Shown one piece after another: positions 32,068 through 42,372 of a stretch of 42,845 nt of DNA. Numbering within the stretch: the stretch's first letter is position 1; each line of letters begins with the position of its first letter. Where the stretch lies: the NCBI GenBank assembly GCA_012841175.1, contig DUVG01000032.1:1-42845 (forward strand), written 5' to 3'. Made by a program: the position numbers and the translations under genes. The notes under the pieces are model-generated. The model saw only the letters and a program-made list of their open reading frames with translations. It had not been told where the DNA came from and made no database searches. The DNA is from Clostridium sp. GTDB taxonomy: Bacteria; Bacillota; Clostridia; Acetivibrionales; Acetivibrionaceae.

Positions 32068-34311
32068 TTATTGCATTGTCTTTTTCTTTTTATCTGTTAT
32101 TATTTTATGGATTTTGGGGTAACCTTTAGAGGTATAGACTTTTAATGCTTCATCATAGCTTGCTTTGGCAAGTTTTTTGTTTTCCTTTGTCTTTTGTAGT
32201 TCTCCAAGGTAAACATAGCTGTCACCAAGTTTTATGTGGATATCCCCATAGGATTCAGGAGTTGTATCAATGGAATAATACATCAGAGTATCCTTATAGG
32301 AGTTTATACTTTTTATAATATTTTCTGCTGGATTCTCAATACCAGCTTTAACAAAGTAGGCATCACCAAGGACTGTTTTTATATTGGCAAAATAATAAGG
32401 TGAGGCTTCTAGGGTAAATATCTCTAGTGCAGTCTCACATGCTTCAATGGCCTTGTCTATATTTTCTAATGGTTGGATATCCAATTTAGTAAGTTTTATT
32501 AGTGCGGAAGCAAGGTACCCCTGGACATATGCAAAATAAACCGGATCGGTTTGTGGATTATATACTGTCAATGACGTTTCAAAGCATTTAATAGCTTCGT
32601 TTAAGTTATTTTCAGGTTCACTTATATTGCTAAGGTCCATGTATGTTTTTCCAAGTTCAATGTTTGTGGTGGCAAAATTATCCAGATATTTTTCCGGTGT
32701 AGAAATCTTCAAAGAATTTTCAAAGGACTTTAGTGCCTTAAAATAGTATTCTTCCTCTCCATTTATTTCTGCAATAACTCTATAGGCACCTCCCATATAA
32801 TATTGAAGCTGTGAATAATACAAGGGATATTGCTCAATGGTATATACCTTTGCTGCTTCATTAAGGGCTTCAATAGCTTTTTTAGCAAATTCCGCCGAAT
32901 TTGTAAAATGGGACATCTGTATATATAATACGGACAACTGGGTTTGTACATATGCATAATTTGCTGGGGAGGTATCTAAGCTGCAATATTTTAGAGATTC
33001 ATCAAAGGCAGAAATACTTGCCTCAAAGATTTCATTTGATGGATTAATACTCATGAAATTCTGATAAACAATTCCGATATAGCATTGAATTCGAACATAT
33101 TTGCTAGGGTCATCTTTGGCATCTATGCATTTTAAGGCATCCTGAAAGGCTTCTAAAGAAGTATAAATATCCTTTATGTTGTTAGAACTTGAGAATATAC
33201 GCATATAAATAATTCCCTGAATCTCTTTGGCATCTGCATACTCATAGGGTGTTGTTTCAAAAGTGAATATACTAAGGGCTTCTTCACAGGACTTTAATCC
33301 CTGTTCTAGGTTCTTGTTAGGTTCCTTCACAAGAGCTAATGTGTAATGGTAATATGCTTTATAAATTTGAGTATATGCATAGTCGTAGGAATTCTTTTCT
33401 TTATCATATAATTTCAGGGCTTTATCCATTGCAGCTAGTGACTTGGATAAATTAATTTCCATATTCCTTACGTTTGAGTAATAAGCATAGGCCCTTCCCA
33501 TACCTTTATATGCATGGGCAATGTATAAAGAATACTTTTGGTCTTGTATCTTATCTAATACTTCTTGAAAAATAGATATTGCTTTTAATGAATTTTCTTC
33601 CTTATTAATGATATGAGATAAACTTATATAAGCGTTTGCCATATTAATCATAGTATGGGCATATTCTTCAGGATTTTTTTCACTTGAAATACCTTGTAGT
33701 ATCTCTTCATACCTTTTTATAGCACCCCAATAATTATGGTTTTCTAAGAGGATGTTGGCATTTTCGATTTCCTGATATGCTCCCTTATCATATTTTTTTA
33801 AAACACTTACAATTAGGTTGTTTCCTGCAACAAGAAAATTATTATTACCAGAGACAGAAACATTTGCCTCGTTTTTAGTAACAAAATAAAGGGTTTTTTC
33901 TTTATCTTCAACATCTATACTTATGTTCAAGGTCTCACATATTATCTGGGAAGTTACGTATATTCTTCCGTTGATAATTGAAGGGGGAACTAGAAGGGGC
34001 AACATTTTGCCATTGATCTGTGCGGTTTTGCTTCCCACTTGTATTACTACCTTTTTGTCCGCTTTTGTACATGAAGCTGTCTTATGGGTATTATCCCACT
34101 GTACATGGAATCCAAAAAGCTCATAAATTTCTCTTAGGGGCAATAATAAATTTTCTTGCAACCTTATAGGTGCCATGGTAAATTGCACAGGATGTCCATT
34201 TATTTGTACATTATACTCCTGGGATGCTTCTGCTTTCTGTACATACAGTAAAGACAGTATTAGAATTAGGGATGTAAATAAAACTGGCAAAAATATTTTT
34301 TTCTTTTTCAT
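32068..34311 (-). CDS. Secreted copper-amine-oxidase-N domain plus TPR-repeat protein (747 aa)
   Basis: The 747-residue protein has a signal peptide (about 1-29), then a copper amine oxidase N-terminal (stalk-like) domain (about 33-135: INGHPVQFTMAPIRLQENLLLPLREIYELFGFHVQWD). A short VSVSGNNNFLVAGNN strand segment comes next. The rest is TPR-like, roughly ten repeats of about 52 residues with the recurring pattern P-x-x-YA-x-x-Q-x-x-LG-x-x-Y and AL-x-x-Y. The amine oxidase catalytic domain is absent, so it is not an enzyme of that class. Its ATG overlaps the stop of the upstream gene (ATGA), so translation is coupled. A cell-surface scaffold or binding protein is likely. Confidence 0.85.
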   Translation of the reverse strand: MKKKKIFLPVLFTSLILILSLLYVQKAEASQEYNVQINGHPVQFTMAPIRLQENLLLPLREIYELFGFHVQWDNTHKTASCTKADKKVVIQVGSKTAQINGKMLPLLVPPSIINGRIYVTSQIICETLNISIDVEDKEKTLYFVTKNEANVSVSGNNNFLVAGNNLIVSVLKKYDKGAYQEIENANILLENHNYWGAIKRYEEILQGISSEKNPEEYAHTMINMANAYISLSHIINKEENSLKAISIFQEVLDKIQDQKYSLYIAHAYKGMGRAYAYYSNVRNMEINLSKSLAAMDKALKLYDKEKNSYDYAYTQIYKAYYHYTLALVKEPNKNLEQGLKSCEEALSIFTFETTPYEYADAKEIQGIIYMRIFSSSNNIKDIYTSLEAFQDALKCIDAKDDPSKYVRIQCYIGIVYQNFMSINPSNEIFEASISAFDESLKYCSLDTSPANYAYVQTQLSVLYIQMSHFTNSAEFAKKAIEALNEAAKVYTIEQYPLYYSQLQYYMGGAYRVIAEINGEEEYYFKALKSFENSLKISTPEKYLDNFATTNIELGKTYMDLSNISEPENNLNEAIKCFETSLTVYNPQTDPVYFAYVQGYLASALIKLTKLDIQPLENIDKAIEACETALEIFTLEASPYYFANIKTVLGDAYFVKAGIENPAENIIKSINSYKDTLMYYSIDTTPESYGDIHIKLGDSYVYLGELQKTKENKKLAKASYDEALKVYTSKGYPKIHKIITDKKKKTMQ

Positions 34312-35915
34312 TTCTGTTTACCAACTTCCTTTTTGGTTTCAATTTCATATTTATGGGTTTCTAACTTTTCAATGGCCCAAAGGGTTTGCTCATAATGCCT
34401 TGGGTATTCTAAAGGGTTTAAAACTTCAAAGCTGTTTTCATATGCCATAGAGGCTTCATATAAATATTTATCACTGGTTTCCAATAGAGATAAAAGTATT
34501 TTTAAGCTGCCAAGTTCATAATTTGTCACAGCATAGAGGAAAGGGGAGCGTTCTTTTGAATAGAACTGTAAAGTCTCCTCATATTCTTTTTCTGCTCTAA
34601 ATAAATATTCAGCATTTCCAAAAATTTTGTAGCATTTAGTGTACATATCTCCTAAATATTTATGGACCTTTGCATAATTTAAAGGGTAGCTTTCGGCAGT
34701 CCAAACCTTTAATGCCTCATTAAAATTGTTTATTGCTTTTTCTGGAGTATTTATTTTCTGTATGTTCTTTTCCTCTAAAAAGTGTAGTTCTTCAAGGATA
34801 CTGTGGATGGTACCTAAATGAAAGTGTATAGTTGCATAAGAATATGGGGTTTTGTCCAATGAATATTTATCTAGCAGCATTTCAAAAACATCTCTTGATG
34901 CTAAAAAACACTCTTTTGAAAGATCCACTAATCCTAAGTTATAATAAACCTTTCCCATATTATATTGAATTAGAGCATAATCCATAGGGTGGGTAGAAAG
35001 GTTGTAGTACTTCAATGCCTTTTCATAATAAACTGAAGCTTCTACAAGGTATGAATTATTGCCGGTAATATCATATAAATTTTTGTACCCACTTCCTAGA
35101 TTATTAAGTATTATGCTGTAATTTGCAGTATCATCAATATCAATGAAATGTTCCATAGCCTCAAGGTAGGAGCTGATTGCACTTTGGATATTACTTTTAG
35201 TATCCTTGTATTCAGCAAGCTTTTGGTATGCATTTCCACAATTGTTCATTACATGAGCGTAAATGTCTGGCATTTCTTCCTTTGAAAGGTTGTCCAAAAT
35301 ATCATTATACTTGTCCAAAGCTTCTTGTGTATCATTTAAGGAAAGAAGCCGGTCTGCAAAACTAAGCATATCGCTAATAGTATAGATATCCCATGGTTCA
35401 AAAATGTTTATAATCATACTTTCTCCAATTATAACGATGTTACTGCCTCCATTTACTGTGACGCTTGTTGTATCTTTATCTGAAGTGATAATTATATTGT
35501 CTTTTTTATTCCATCTGACTTTAAGACCAAACTCCTTTGTTATAAATTTCTTTGGTACATAGCTCATATTTCTTATAATGGTTAAGGGTTCATCCATTAT
35601 AGAATATTTGCCGTCAATTTCAACCATTGTGCTGTCTAATTTAAAATGAATAACCCTGTTATTATTTGTACAGATAACAGTCTTTAATTGTTCATCCCAA
35701 CTAACTGTCCATCCTAAAGCCTCAAAAATGCTTCTTAAGGGAATATATATAGTGCCATTTATATTTTCTGGACGGGCATTTTTAATATTAAGGCTCTCTG
35801 TAGTTAATTTTATATCTTTTGCAACGACTGTTTTGTTATTTTGTATCAAACAGAAAAATGTAGCAAAAACTGTAAACGCAATCAACAACAGTATTCTTTT
35901 TTTTCTATCTCTCAT
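34308..35915 (-). CDS. Secreted copper-amine-oxidase-N domain plus TPR-repeat protein (535 aa)
   Basis: The start is ATG at 35915, six bases after AGGGTG; the in-frame GTG at 35924 is part of that ribosome site. The 535-residue protein has a signal peptide or anchor (about 6-32), a copper-amine-oxidase-N domain (about 38-145: RPENINGTIYIPLRSIFEALGWTVSWDEQLKTVICT), a VTVNGGSNIVIIGES strand segment, and about seven 52-residue TPR-like repeats. It is a shorter paralogue of the downstream gene, probably from tandem duplication. It overlaps that gene by four bases. Confidence 0.85.
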   Translation of the reverse strand: MRDRKKRILLLIAFTVFATFFCLIQNNKTVVAKDIKLTTESLNIKNARPENINGTIYIPLRSIFEALGWTVSWDEQLKTVICTNNNRVIHFKLDSTMVEIDGKYSIMDEPLTIIRNMSYVPKKFITKEFGLKVRWNKKDNIIITSDKDTTSVTVNGGSNIVIIGESMIINIFEPWDIYTISDMLSFADRLLSLNDTQEALDKYNDILDNLSKEEMPDIYAHVMNNCGNAYQKLAEYKDTKSNIQSAISSYLEAMEHFIDIDDTANYSIILNNLGSGYKNLYDITGNNSYLVEASVYYEKALKYYNLSTHPMDYALIQYNMGKVYYNLGLVDLSKECFLASRDVFEMLLDKYSLDKTPYSYATIHFHLGTIHSILEELHFLEEKNIQKINTPEKAINNFNEALKVWTAESYPLNYAKVHKYLGDMYTKCYKIFGNAEYLFRAEKEYEETLQFYSKERSPFLYAVTNYELGSLKILLSLLETSDKYLYEASMAYENSFEVLNPLEYPRHYEQTLWAIEKLETHKYEIETKKEVGKQK

Positions 35916-35970
35916 AAATATCACCCTACAAAATATTCTAAATATTCAATACATACCTAAAGTCATAAAA

Positions 35971-37092
35971 TCAATTAGTTTCAATACTGACAGCGTTTTG
36001 CTCCCCCACTATCAAATTAAGGTTTTCACCACTAATTTGAATATTGAAGTTATTCCAGCTGTTGATTTCCGTATTATTTGTTGTAGTTTTCTCAGAGCTG
36101 TTAACAACATTATTTGTTATAGTTTGTTCAAAGTTTTCATTGGTGTTATCTATTTCATTACCAACAGCTTCATTTTCTTTTTGTTTATCTTTCTCCTGAT
36201 TATCTTCTTCCTGATTATCTTCCTCCTGTTTGCCTTCTTCCTTTAGACTGTTAATTTCTTTTGGCTCAGCCTCATATGTAGGAGTAGGTAGTGGCTGAGA
36301 AGCAGATGATTCCATTTCATCTGCAGCAGGTTCATTGTATTCCTGATAGTTTTCCAAAGAATTTAAGTCATTTTCTAAATGGTCGGATTCATCATATACA
36401 TTATGACTTTTTGAAGCATAAGCAAAAGGATTAATTTTTGAAGTATCTACAGAAAAAACAATTAACCCACCTAAAATTACCCATACTAGCAATACTCCTA
36501 AAGCGGTGCTTCCTTTAAAAAAGTTTGCAATTCTTAATGTTTCCCTTTTAGGAAAAAGATTTAATTTTCCCTTGAATTCTATTTCTGAATCGGAAACTAA
36601 TTTTTGCAAATTTATATTATTTCCTTCAGGAAGAATAAAATCAAGATCTACAGTACCGGAATAAGTTTCTTTTCTTTTTGTCTGTGGCTCTTTTTTTACA
36701 ATGCTTGGAGTTCTTTTTTCTTTTTCAGAGCGATAATATATATTCTTTCCATCATAATCTGGCATTGAGACACTTATGGCCTCTTTTAGAAATTCACTGA
36801 AGTCCTGGGTATTGATAATAATATCCTTAATCTTGCTTTTGATTGGTGTATTTTCAAGTAATTGCTCAATATCGTCCCGTATCAATTCTTTTTGGGAAAG
36901 TGTAGCTTCGTTATTTACAAATTCTACAATTCTAATAATATCATCGTTTTTGGGATATGCTACGTTATTTCGCCATTTGGATATAATGGATACATCCTTT
37001 AACAGATATCCGTCAGCAAGAATTCTTGCATTCTTCTTAGTATACTTAAAAATAATTTCTAACAGTGTTTTCATATTATAAATGTTGCTCAT
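35971..37092 (-). CDS. Single-pass membrane protein with N-terminal HTH-like domain and acidic exterior
   Basis: ATG at 37092 is chosen because GAGGGGTG precedes it. The 373-residue protein has a possible N-terminal HTH region (about 8-60: NARILADGYLLKDVSIISKWRNNVAYP), a basic linker, one membrane segment (about 200-222: LGVLLVWVILGGLIVF), then a low-complexity exterior. That exterior holds QEEDN-type repeats and an Asn/Thr-rich end, with ISGENLNLIVGEQNAVSI at the tail. That tail resembles the strand segment in the two downstream TPR proteins. It is the first gene of their operon. No known family is evident; a membrane-bound regulator or anchor is possible. Confidence 0.7.
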   Translation of the reverse strand: MSNIYNMKTLLEIIFKYTKKNARILADGYLLKDVSIISKWRNNVAYPKNDDIIRIVEFVNNEATLSQKELIRDDIEQLLENTPIKSKIKDIIINTQDFSEFLKEAISVSMPDYDGKNIYYRSEKEKRTPSIVKKEPQTKRKETYSGTVDLDFILPEGNNINLQKLVSDSEIEFKGKLNLFPKRETLRIANFFKGSTALGVLLVWVILGGLIVFSVDTSKINPFAYASKSHNVYDESDHLENDLNSLENYQEYNEPAADEMESSASQPLPTPTYEAEPKEINSLKEEGKQEEDNQEEDNQEKDKQKENEAVGNEIDNTNENFEQTITNNVVNSSEKTTTNNTEINSWNNFNIQISGENLNLIVGEQNAVSIETN

Positions 37093-37277
37093 TGTAATCA
37101 CCCCTCGTGAAATACTGGTGTAATTTTCTAATAATAATTCATTGACCTTACTTCAGTGGTTATTTTTGCTTTTCTAAATTTATCATACATATTATACACT
37201 ACATTTATGAAGAAATACATCACAAAATATTAATATTTGTATTTTTTTTAGATAGAAATAAAAAGCCAAAAGGGTAT

Positions 37278-37300
37278 AGGCTGGAGATTTTCTCCAGCCT
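37278..37300 (-). terminator. Possible terminator after the protease gene
   Basis: AGGCTGGAGA (37278-37287) pairs perfectly with TCTCCAGCCT (37291-37300). A T-rich run occurs only some bases later when read leftward. Confidence 0.55.
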
Positions 37301-37358
37301 TCAACAATACTTTATTTGTCTATTAATTTTAAAACAATTCAGCAACCATGCCTTTGAT

Positions 37359-40300
37359 TTACTCTATCTGTGCAGGGAATTTAGAGGTGTTTCCAAGCAT
37401 ATAGATTCTAAATATTGCAAAATCAATGGCATTTATGTCACCGGATGCATCTACATCTCCACTAATTGCTGAATAAGCTCCCGGAAGATTTTTAATCTGT
37501 CCTGTAAGGTACTTATTCATAAAGGCAAAATCGAGAGCATTACATTCACCGTTACCATCTACATCACCATATATAAAGATGTCAACAGCACCATCTATAA
37601 GCTTTAATCCTTTATATTCGTAGGAATTTACGCCATAGACCTTAGAGTTGCCTTTGACGAAGGACAAAGGACTAGTCTTTGTAGTAGTAACACTTTGAAG
37701 CACATCAAACTCTATATTAGCTAAAATTCCATTGTTGCTTATTGCTTGCTGTGTTCCGTTATAACAGATGTTTATGGTACCAAGAGTATTATCAATATTG
37801 TAGGAAAAAGCATTACTATCAGCTATAACGCTTCCAGAAGTTATAGTGGTTACTGAAAGAGTGGATGGATCGTACTCTAGAGTTACATCCACTTCATATA
37901 TTCCTTTTGCAGGTACATTGGATATTGACAGAGGAAGAATTTTGGTTCCTGCTTTTGGCTCCATTAAGCCACTTCCCATGTCTAATTTTATAATGTTTTC
38001 ATCTGAAGGTGAATATGAGTACATGGTATCAATTACGTCAATATCAATAATGAGATCCAGCATTCCACCCATAGTATATATTTTGTTTCCGTCAAATACC
38101 GAACAATTTCTTGCCATGACTGAAGGCAGGCTATGTTTTTCTGTCCAGGTTTCATTAACAGGATCGTATTCGTAAACACTGCTTAAGTCTATTGAATAAT
38201 CAGACCCACCAATGATATATATTTTATCGTTAATTACAGCAGTTGAGAATTGCATATATCCTTGAGGCATAGGTTCTTTAGCTGCCCAGTTATCAGTTAA
38301 CGGGTCATACTCATAGATGGAATCTAGCACTCCTGTTGAGTTGTTTCCACCTATTACATATATCTTTCCATTTAAGGTAACTAGACCATGATTAACCCTT
38401 GGAATAGGCAGGGAAGCAACTGTAGACCAACTGTTGCTGATTGGGTCATATTTATAAACACTTTGTGAAAGTTCGATACTTGAATCTGGATCGTTTAATT
38501 TTTTTTGCCCACCTACAACATATAGATAACCGTCTAAAGAAACAGCCTTGTGCATGGAAAGACCTTCAGGCATATTTGCCTTTTTAGTCCATGTCCGATT
38601 GGCAGGGTCATATACTTCAAGAACATTAGAATAAGATGTATATAACTTCCAATAATTACCGCCGCATACATAAATCTTACCGTCAATAACTCCGGATGCT
38701 AAATGTAGCTTTTCTTCGGACATTGAAGGGCATAAAGACCATGTACCTGTAGATATATCATATTCTTCTACAGTTTTTACAGGACTAAAATTCCTATTTT
38801 GTCCTCCGATGGTATATATTTTTCCATCCACAATTTCTGCAGTAAAGAAGGCTTTTTCATTAATCAAGGAAGGCTCTTGGCTCCAGCCGTCTTTTTGAGG
38901 CATATAGCAAAGATTTTGATCACTGTATGATGAGTCAACAAAACCACCTAGAATATATATATTTCCATTCTGAGTAGCAGTAGCATGCCCATAAACCTCT
39001 GAAGGCAATTCAACTCTTTTAACCTCTGAACAAGTTAGAGTATCATATTCTATAATTTGAGTTGAATTTTTTCCACCAAAGATATAGAGTTTTCCATTTG
39101 ATTCAGACACGCAAAAGTGGCTGTTCCAGTCGCTAAGGTTATTTTTTACTGTCCAATTTCCAGATGAAGGATCAAATTCTTCCACTGTTTTAAGGTTATC
39201 AGTATCGCATACTCCACCCATAACAGTAATTTTGCCATTTACAACTCCTGTGCCAAAGTTACTTCTAGCTGTTGGCATATCATTTGCACTGGTCCATGTA
39301 TCAGTGTTAGGATTATATACTTCGACACTTTTCAATGTAGTTCCGTTGTATCCACCTATTACATAAATCTTGCCATCTACACAGGCAACACCAAAATCAC
39401 TTCTTGGAGTGCTAATGCTACTCTTTACAGTCCAGCTGTCATTAGCAGGATTATATTCCTCAACGGTGTTAAGATAGGAGTTGCCGTCAAATCCACCAAT
39501 TGCATAAATTTTGCCGTTGTCTGCTTCAACCATTCTAAAACCACTTCTGTTTTGTGACATAGGAGTCTTTTGTTCCCAAGTGTCATTGGAAGGATCATAT
39601 GCTTCTACTGTATTTAGATAATTTGAGCCGTTTTTACCACCTGCTATGTAGATTTTTCCATTCTCCGATGCTGTTGCACCAAAATCCATTCTTTTAGTGG
39701 TCATAGGGCTTCTATAGGAAGTTCCTATATCGGGAATGGAGATTTTTAGAATATTGCTAGAATCGCTGTTGTTAAAATCTGTTTTAGCTCTGATGAAAAA
39801 TTCGTAATCTGTTTTTGGCATAGGATCTTTAAATATATATGTATTTGTGTCAGTGGATGTTAAATAGCTATTATTCATATATATTTCGTAGGAGGTTGCG
39901 TTTGAAACAGCATTCCATGTAAGTTTAATTCCTTCATCAGTCCAAGTATTTGTAAGGACAGGTGTGTCTAGTTGTGTAAAGTGTGTAAATGTAGAACTCC
40001 AAGCACTATCAGTTCTGGAATCCTTGGATCTTATTCTGTATGTATGTTCAGAATTATAAGCAAGATTGCTGTGAGTATAGCTTGTTTCGGAAACATTTAC
40101 AATACTCATACCGTCCACTTCTACGTCATAAGTTACTGCACCAGGAACAGCATCCCAGTTAATTGTTATGAAGTCAGTAGTTGCTGTGGCTTTTATAGTT
40201 TTTGGTGTACTGAGAAAATCCGATGAACCTACCAGTGCAAAAGGCTGAGGTCCGTGAGGTACTGAGTAACCCAATACTTCTACTGTGTATTCACCTACAG

Positions 40301-42227
40301 CAGGATTGTTGATTATTACATTCTCTACATTGTTTATTCTGTCAAAATCAGAGTCGTAAGGAAAGGTAAAATCATTTCCGTAATATGCCACTGTACCGCC
40401 TGGAGATGTTACTTTAAGATCTAGATCGTTTACCAATGCACTTGCGTTTTGTGGTGACGCAGGATAATCTGACCAAACCAAGCTTATTTTTAATGGTTTG
40501 TCGGTTGTGGTGCATGATATGGTATAACTTGATTTTTGACCTTCTGATACAGAATCGGTGTCATTGATAATTTGTGCTCCAAAGATTGAATCGTACAGAC
40601 TAACTTTTCCCCAACCTTTATCTTGGCTATATCCATTCTGATCTAAAGCACCGTTGATGACAAATGCCTTTAATAGAGCGGCACTTGGAGTTATATTATA
40701 ATTGTCTATAATATACTCTCTAATTAGGGCTACAGTACCAGAAGTAATAGGAGTAGACATAGATGTACCACTCATAAATTCATAATTTGAGTTGCCTGGA
40801 TAAGGCAAGCAGTATTGCAATAAATCAGGTATTATTGAAGATGACATTGTTGAAGCTATATACGTACCTGGTGCTACAACATCTGGTTTGATTCTTCCGT
40901 CTTGGCATCCCCTGCTCGAGAAAAAAGCTGTTTCGTTTGGATCATCAGATATAGATGAACCACTATACAATTTCATATAAGGTCTAAAATTTTCTGTTGA
41001 ACCCACTGTAAGGCAGTTTTTGGCAGTAGCTGGTGAACCTACAGTACAATCATTCGGACCCTCATTTCCTGAAGCAACCACTATAAGCATGTCTTTATGT
41101 GACCAGACAAAGCTATCTACGTCAGCACTCCATGAACCATAGGAACCAAGTGCAGCATTTCCCCAAGAATTACTGTGAATTCTTACTCCATTATCATAAG
41201 CCTCCTGAAATAGTTCCTCTAAAGAACCAGGCATGACGGAACCATCAGCACTAGCTATTTTTTGAACAACAAGATTTGCCTTAGGAGCCATACCTTTAAT
41301 TTTTCCTTGGGACATTACACCGTTTCCTACAATAGATCCTGCAACATGTGTGCCATGTCCGTTCTCATCAGCACCAGAAGAACCTATTCTGTCAATAATT
41401 TTATTTATCCTTCCAAAAAAGTCTCTATGAAGAGTTCCGTTATTGAAACCTGAGATTCCTTTATCAAGTCCACTATCGGCAACACCTACAATTTGACCTC
41501 TTCCTTCATAGCCAAAAGTTGAAACTAGCTCGGACTGTACAATACCTGAAGCTTTATTGTTATTAATTCTAAACTCAGGTACTTCTTCTATGAATTTGAC
41601 AGATTTAAGAGTAGATAGTTCTTCTACTTTATCCAATGAAATTTTAGCATAGAAATCATTTCCGCTTTGGTATACATTGGAAGCACCCAAATCTTCTATT
41701 TCACTTTTCAAATTGGTATCATCAATTCCAAAAGTACTTATTCTAACTTCTAATTCCAAATCAGATACATCAATGGATTTTACAGATTTTGCACCTATAT
41801 TTCCCATTACTTTTGACATTAGTGCAGGGTCAATTTTGTATTGGTTTTCATAGGTAAAAACATCTACAACATGGGAAAGGTTTTTCACTGTTTCTGCAAT
41901 ATCTGCAGTCATATAGCAAAGATACGAATAATCCGGTGTGTAATCTAGAAACTTCACTCCAAGTTTCATTATAGAATTTTTTACTTCATCTGTTATAGGG
42001 CCATCAAAGGATACAATATAGGGTCTTTCTTCATTTGAAAAAGCCCTATATAATGCTTGCATCCTTTTAGATGACCCCTTACCTGGTTCTAGTGTTGCTG
42101 CTTTCAGGTAAACTTTATGACCTTTACCTGAAGAATCTTGTGCTGCCGAGACATTTGTACTTACACTACCGGCAGATAAAACAATCGAAGCCGAGAGTAC
42201 ATATGCCATAAGTTTTTTAAATTTCAT
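37359..42227 (-). CDS. Secreted subtilisin-like protease with Fn3, Kelch, cohesin and dockerin modules
   Basis: The 1622-residue protein has a signal peptide (1-29) and a propeptide of two related units (about 55-220). The S8 domain carries the triad Asp251 (VADSG), His294 (GHGTHVAG) and Ser489 (GTSMSTP), plus the oxyanion Asn in ASGNEGP. A beta domain follows (about 565-670, SLVWSDYPASP), then two Fn3 domains (about 675-835). Next are twelve Kelch repeats (about 842-1405, each with GKIYxxGG), enough for two six-bladed propellers, and a cohesin-like domain (about 1415-1545). The dockerin (about 1552-1622) has two calcium repeats, DVDGNGECNALDFAFMNKYL and DVDASGDINAIDFAIFRIYM. AL and AI at the recognition positions resemble C. 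cellulolyticum-type dockerins. The ATG follows AGGGGG. Confidence 0.93.
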   Translation of the reverse strand: MKFKKLMAYVLSASIVLSAGSVSTNVSAAQDSSGKGHKVYLKAATLEPGKGSSKRMQALYRAFSNEERPYIVSFDGPITDEVKNSIMKLGVKFLDYTPDYSYLCYMTADIAETVKNLSHVVDVFTYENQYKIDPALMSKVMGNIGAKSVKSIDVSDLELEVRISTFGIDDTNLKSEIEDLGASNVYQSGNDFYAKISLDKVEELSTLKSVKFIEEVPEFRINNNKASGIVQSELVSTFGYEGRGQIVGVADSGLDKGISGFNNGTLHRDFFGRINKIIDRIGSSGADENGHGTHVAGSIVGNGVMSQGKIKGMAPKANLVVQKIASADGSVMPGSLEELFQEAYDNGVRIHSNSWGNAALGSYGSWSADVDSFVWSHKDMLIVVASGNEGPNDCTVGSPATAKNCLTVGSTENFRPYMKLYSGSSISDDPNETAFFSSRGCQDGRIKPDVVAPGTYIASTMSSSIIPDLLQYCLPYPGNSNYEFMSGTSMSTPITSGTVALIREYIIDNYNITPSAALLKAFVINGALDQNGYSQDKGWGKVSLYDSIFGAQIINDTDSVSEGQKSSYTISCTTTDKPLKISLVWSDYPASPQNASALVNDLDLKVTSPGGTVAYYGNDFTFPYDSDFDRINNVENVIINNPAVGEYTVEVLGYSVPHGPQPFALVGSSDFLSTPKTIKATATTDFITINWDAVPGAVTYDVEVDGMSIVNVSETSYTHSNLAYNSEHTYRIRSKDSRTDSAWSSTFTHFTQLDTPVLTNTWTDEGIKLTWNAVSNATSYEIYMNNSYLTSTDTNTYIFKDPMPKTDYEFFIRAKTDFNNSDSSNILKISIPDIGTSYRSPMTTKRMDFGATASENGKIYIAGGKNGSNYLNTVEAYDPSNDTWEQKTPMSQNRSGFRMVEADNGKIYAIGGFDGNSYLNTVEEYNPANDSWTVKSSISTPRSDFGVACVDGKIYVIGGYNGTTLKSVEVYNPNTDTWTSANDMPTARSNFGTGVVNGKITVMGGVCDTDNLKTVEEFDPSSGNWTVKNNLSDWNSHFCVSESNGKLYIFGGKNSTQIIEYDTLTCSEVKRVELPSEVYGHATATQNGNIYILGGFVDSSYSDQNLCYMPQKDGWSQEPSLINEKAFFTAEIVDGKIYTIGGQNRNFSPVKTVEEYDISTGTWSLCPSMSEEKLHLASGVIDGKIYVCGGNYWKLYTSYSNVLEVYDPANRTWTKKANMPEGLSMHKAVSLDGYLYVVGGQKKLNDPDSSIELSQSVYKYDPISNSWSTVASLPIPRVNHGLVTLNGKIYVIGGNNSTGVLDSIYEYDPLTDNWAAKEPMPQGYMQFSTAVINDKIYIIGGSDYSIDLSSVYEYDPVNETWTEKHSLPSVMARNCSVFDGNKIYTMGGMLDLIIDIDVIDTMYSYSPSDENIIKLDMGSGLMEPKAGTKILPLSISNVPAKGIYEVDVTLEYDPSTLSVTTITSGSVIADSNAFSYNIDNTLGTINICYNGTQQAISNNGILANIEFDVLQSVTTTKTSPLSFVKGNSKVYGVNSYEYKGLKLIDGAVDIFIYGDVDGNGECNALDFAFMNKYLTGQIKNLPGAYSAISGDVDASGDINAIDFAIFRIYMLGNTSKFPAQIE

Positions 42228-42262
42228 AAAATTAATCCCCCTAACATTTTGATAATAGTTTG

Positions 42263-42276
42263 TTGTACATGTACAA
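42263..42276. repeat. Perfect palindrome TTGTACATGTACAA
   Basis: This 14-base perfect palindrome lies 36 bases before the protease start, just after a minus-strand TATAAT (42292-42287). It would sit near the start of the transcript, a typical repressor position. Confidence 0.65.
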
Positions 42277-42372
42277 TTCTATTTGGATTATATAGCAAGC
42301 TTGGTTGAGGGTGGATGAAAATTTGTGAAATTTTTGTGAAAAAAATTGAAATAATTTTATATCCATTTGCCA

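Noticed and set aside
36180..36245. Short repeats near 36180-36240 considered as a CRISPR or satellite
   Set aside because: They are codon-level repeats for QEEDN-type acidic residues inside a gene. No spacer-repeat pattern exists anywhere in the window.
38000..39720. DNA-level repeats in the protease gene considered as mobile or satellite DNA
   Set aside because: They are explained by Kelch protein repeats that have diverged at DNA level.
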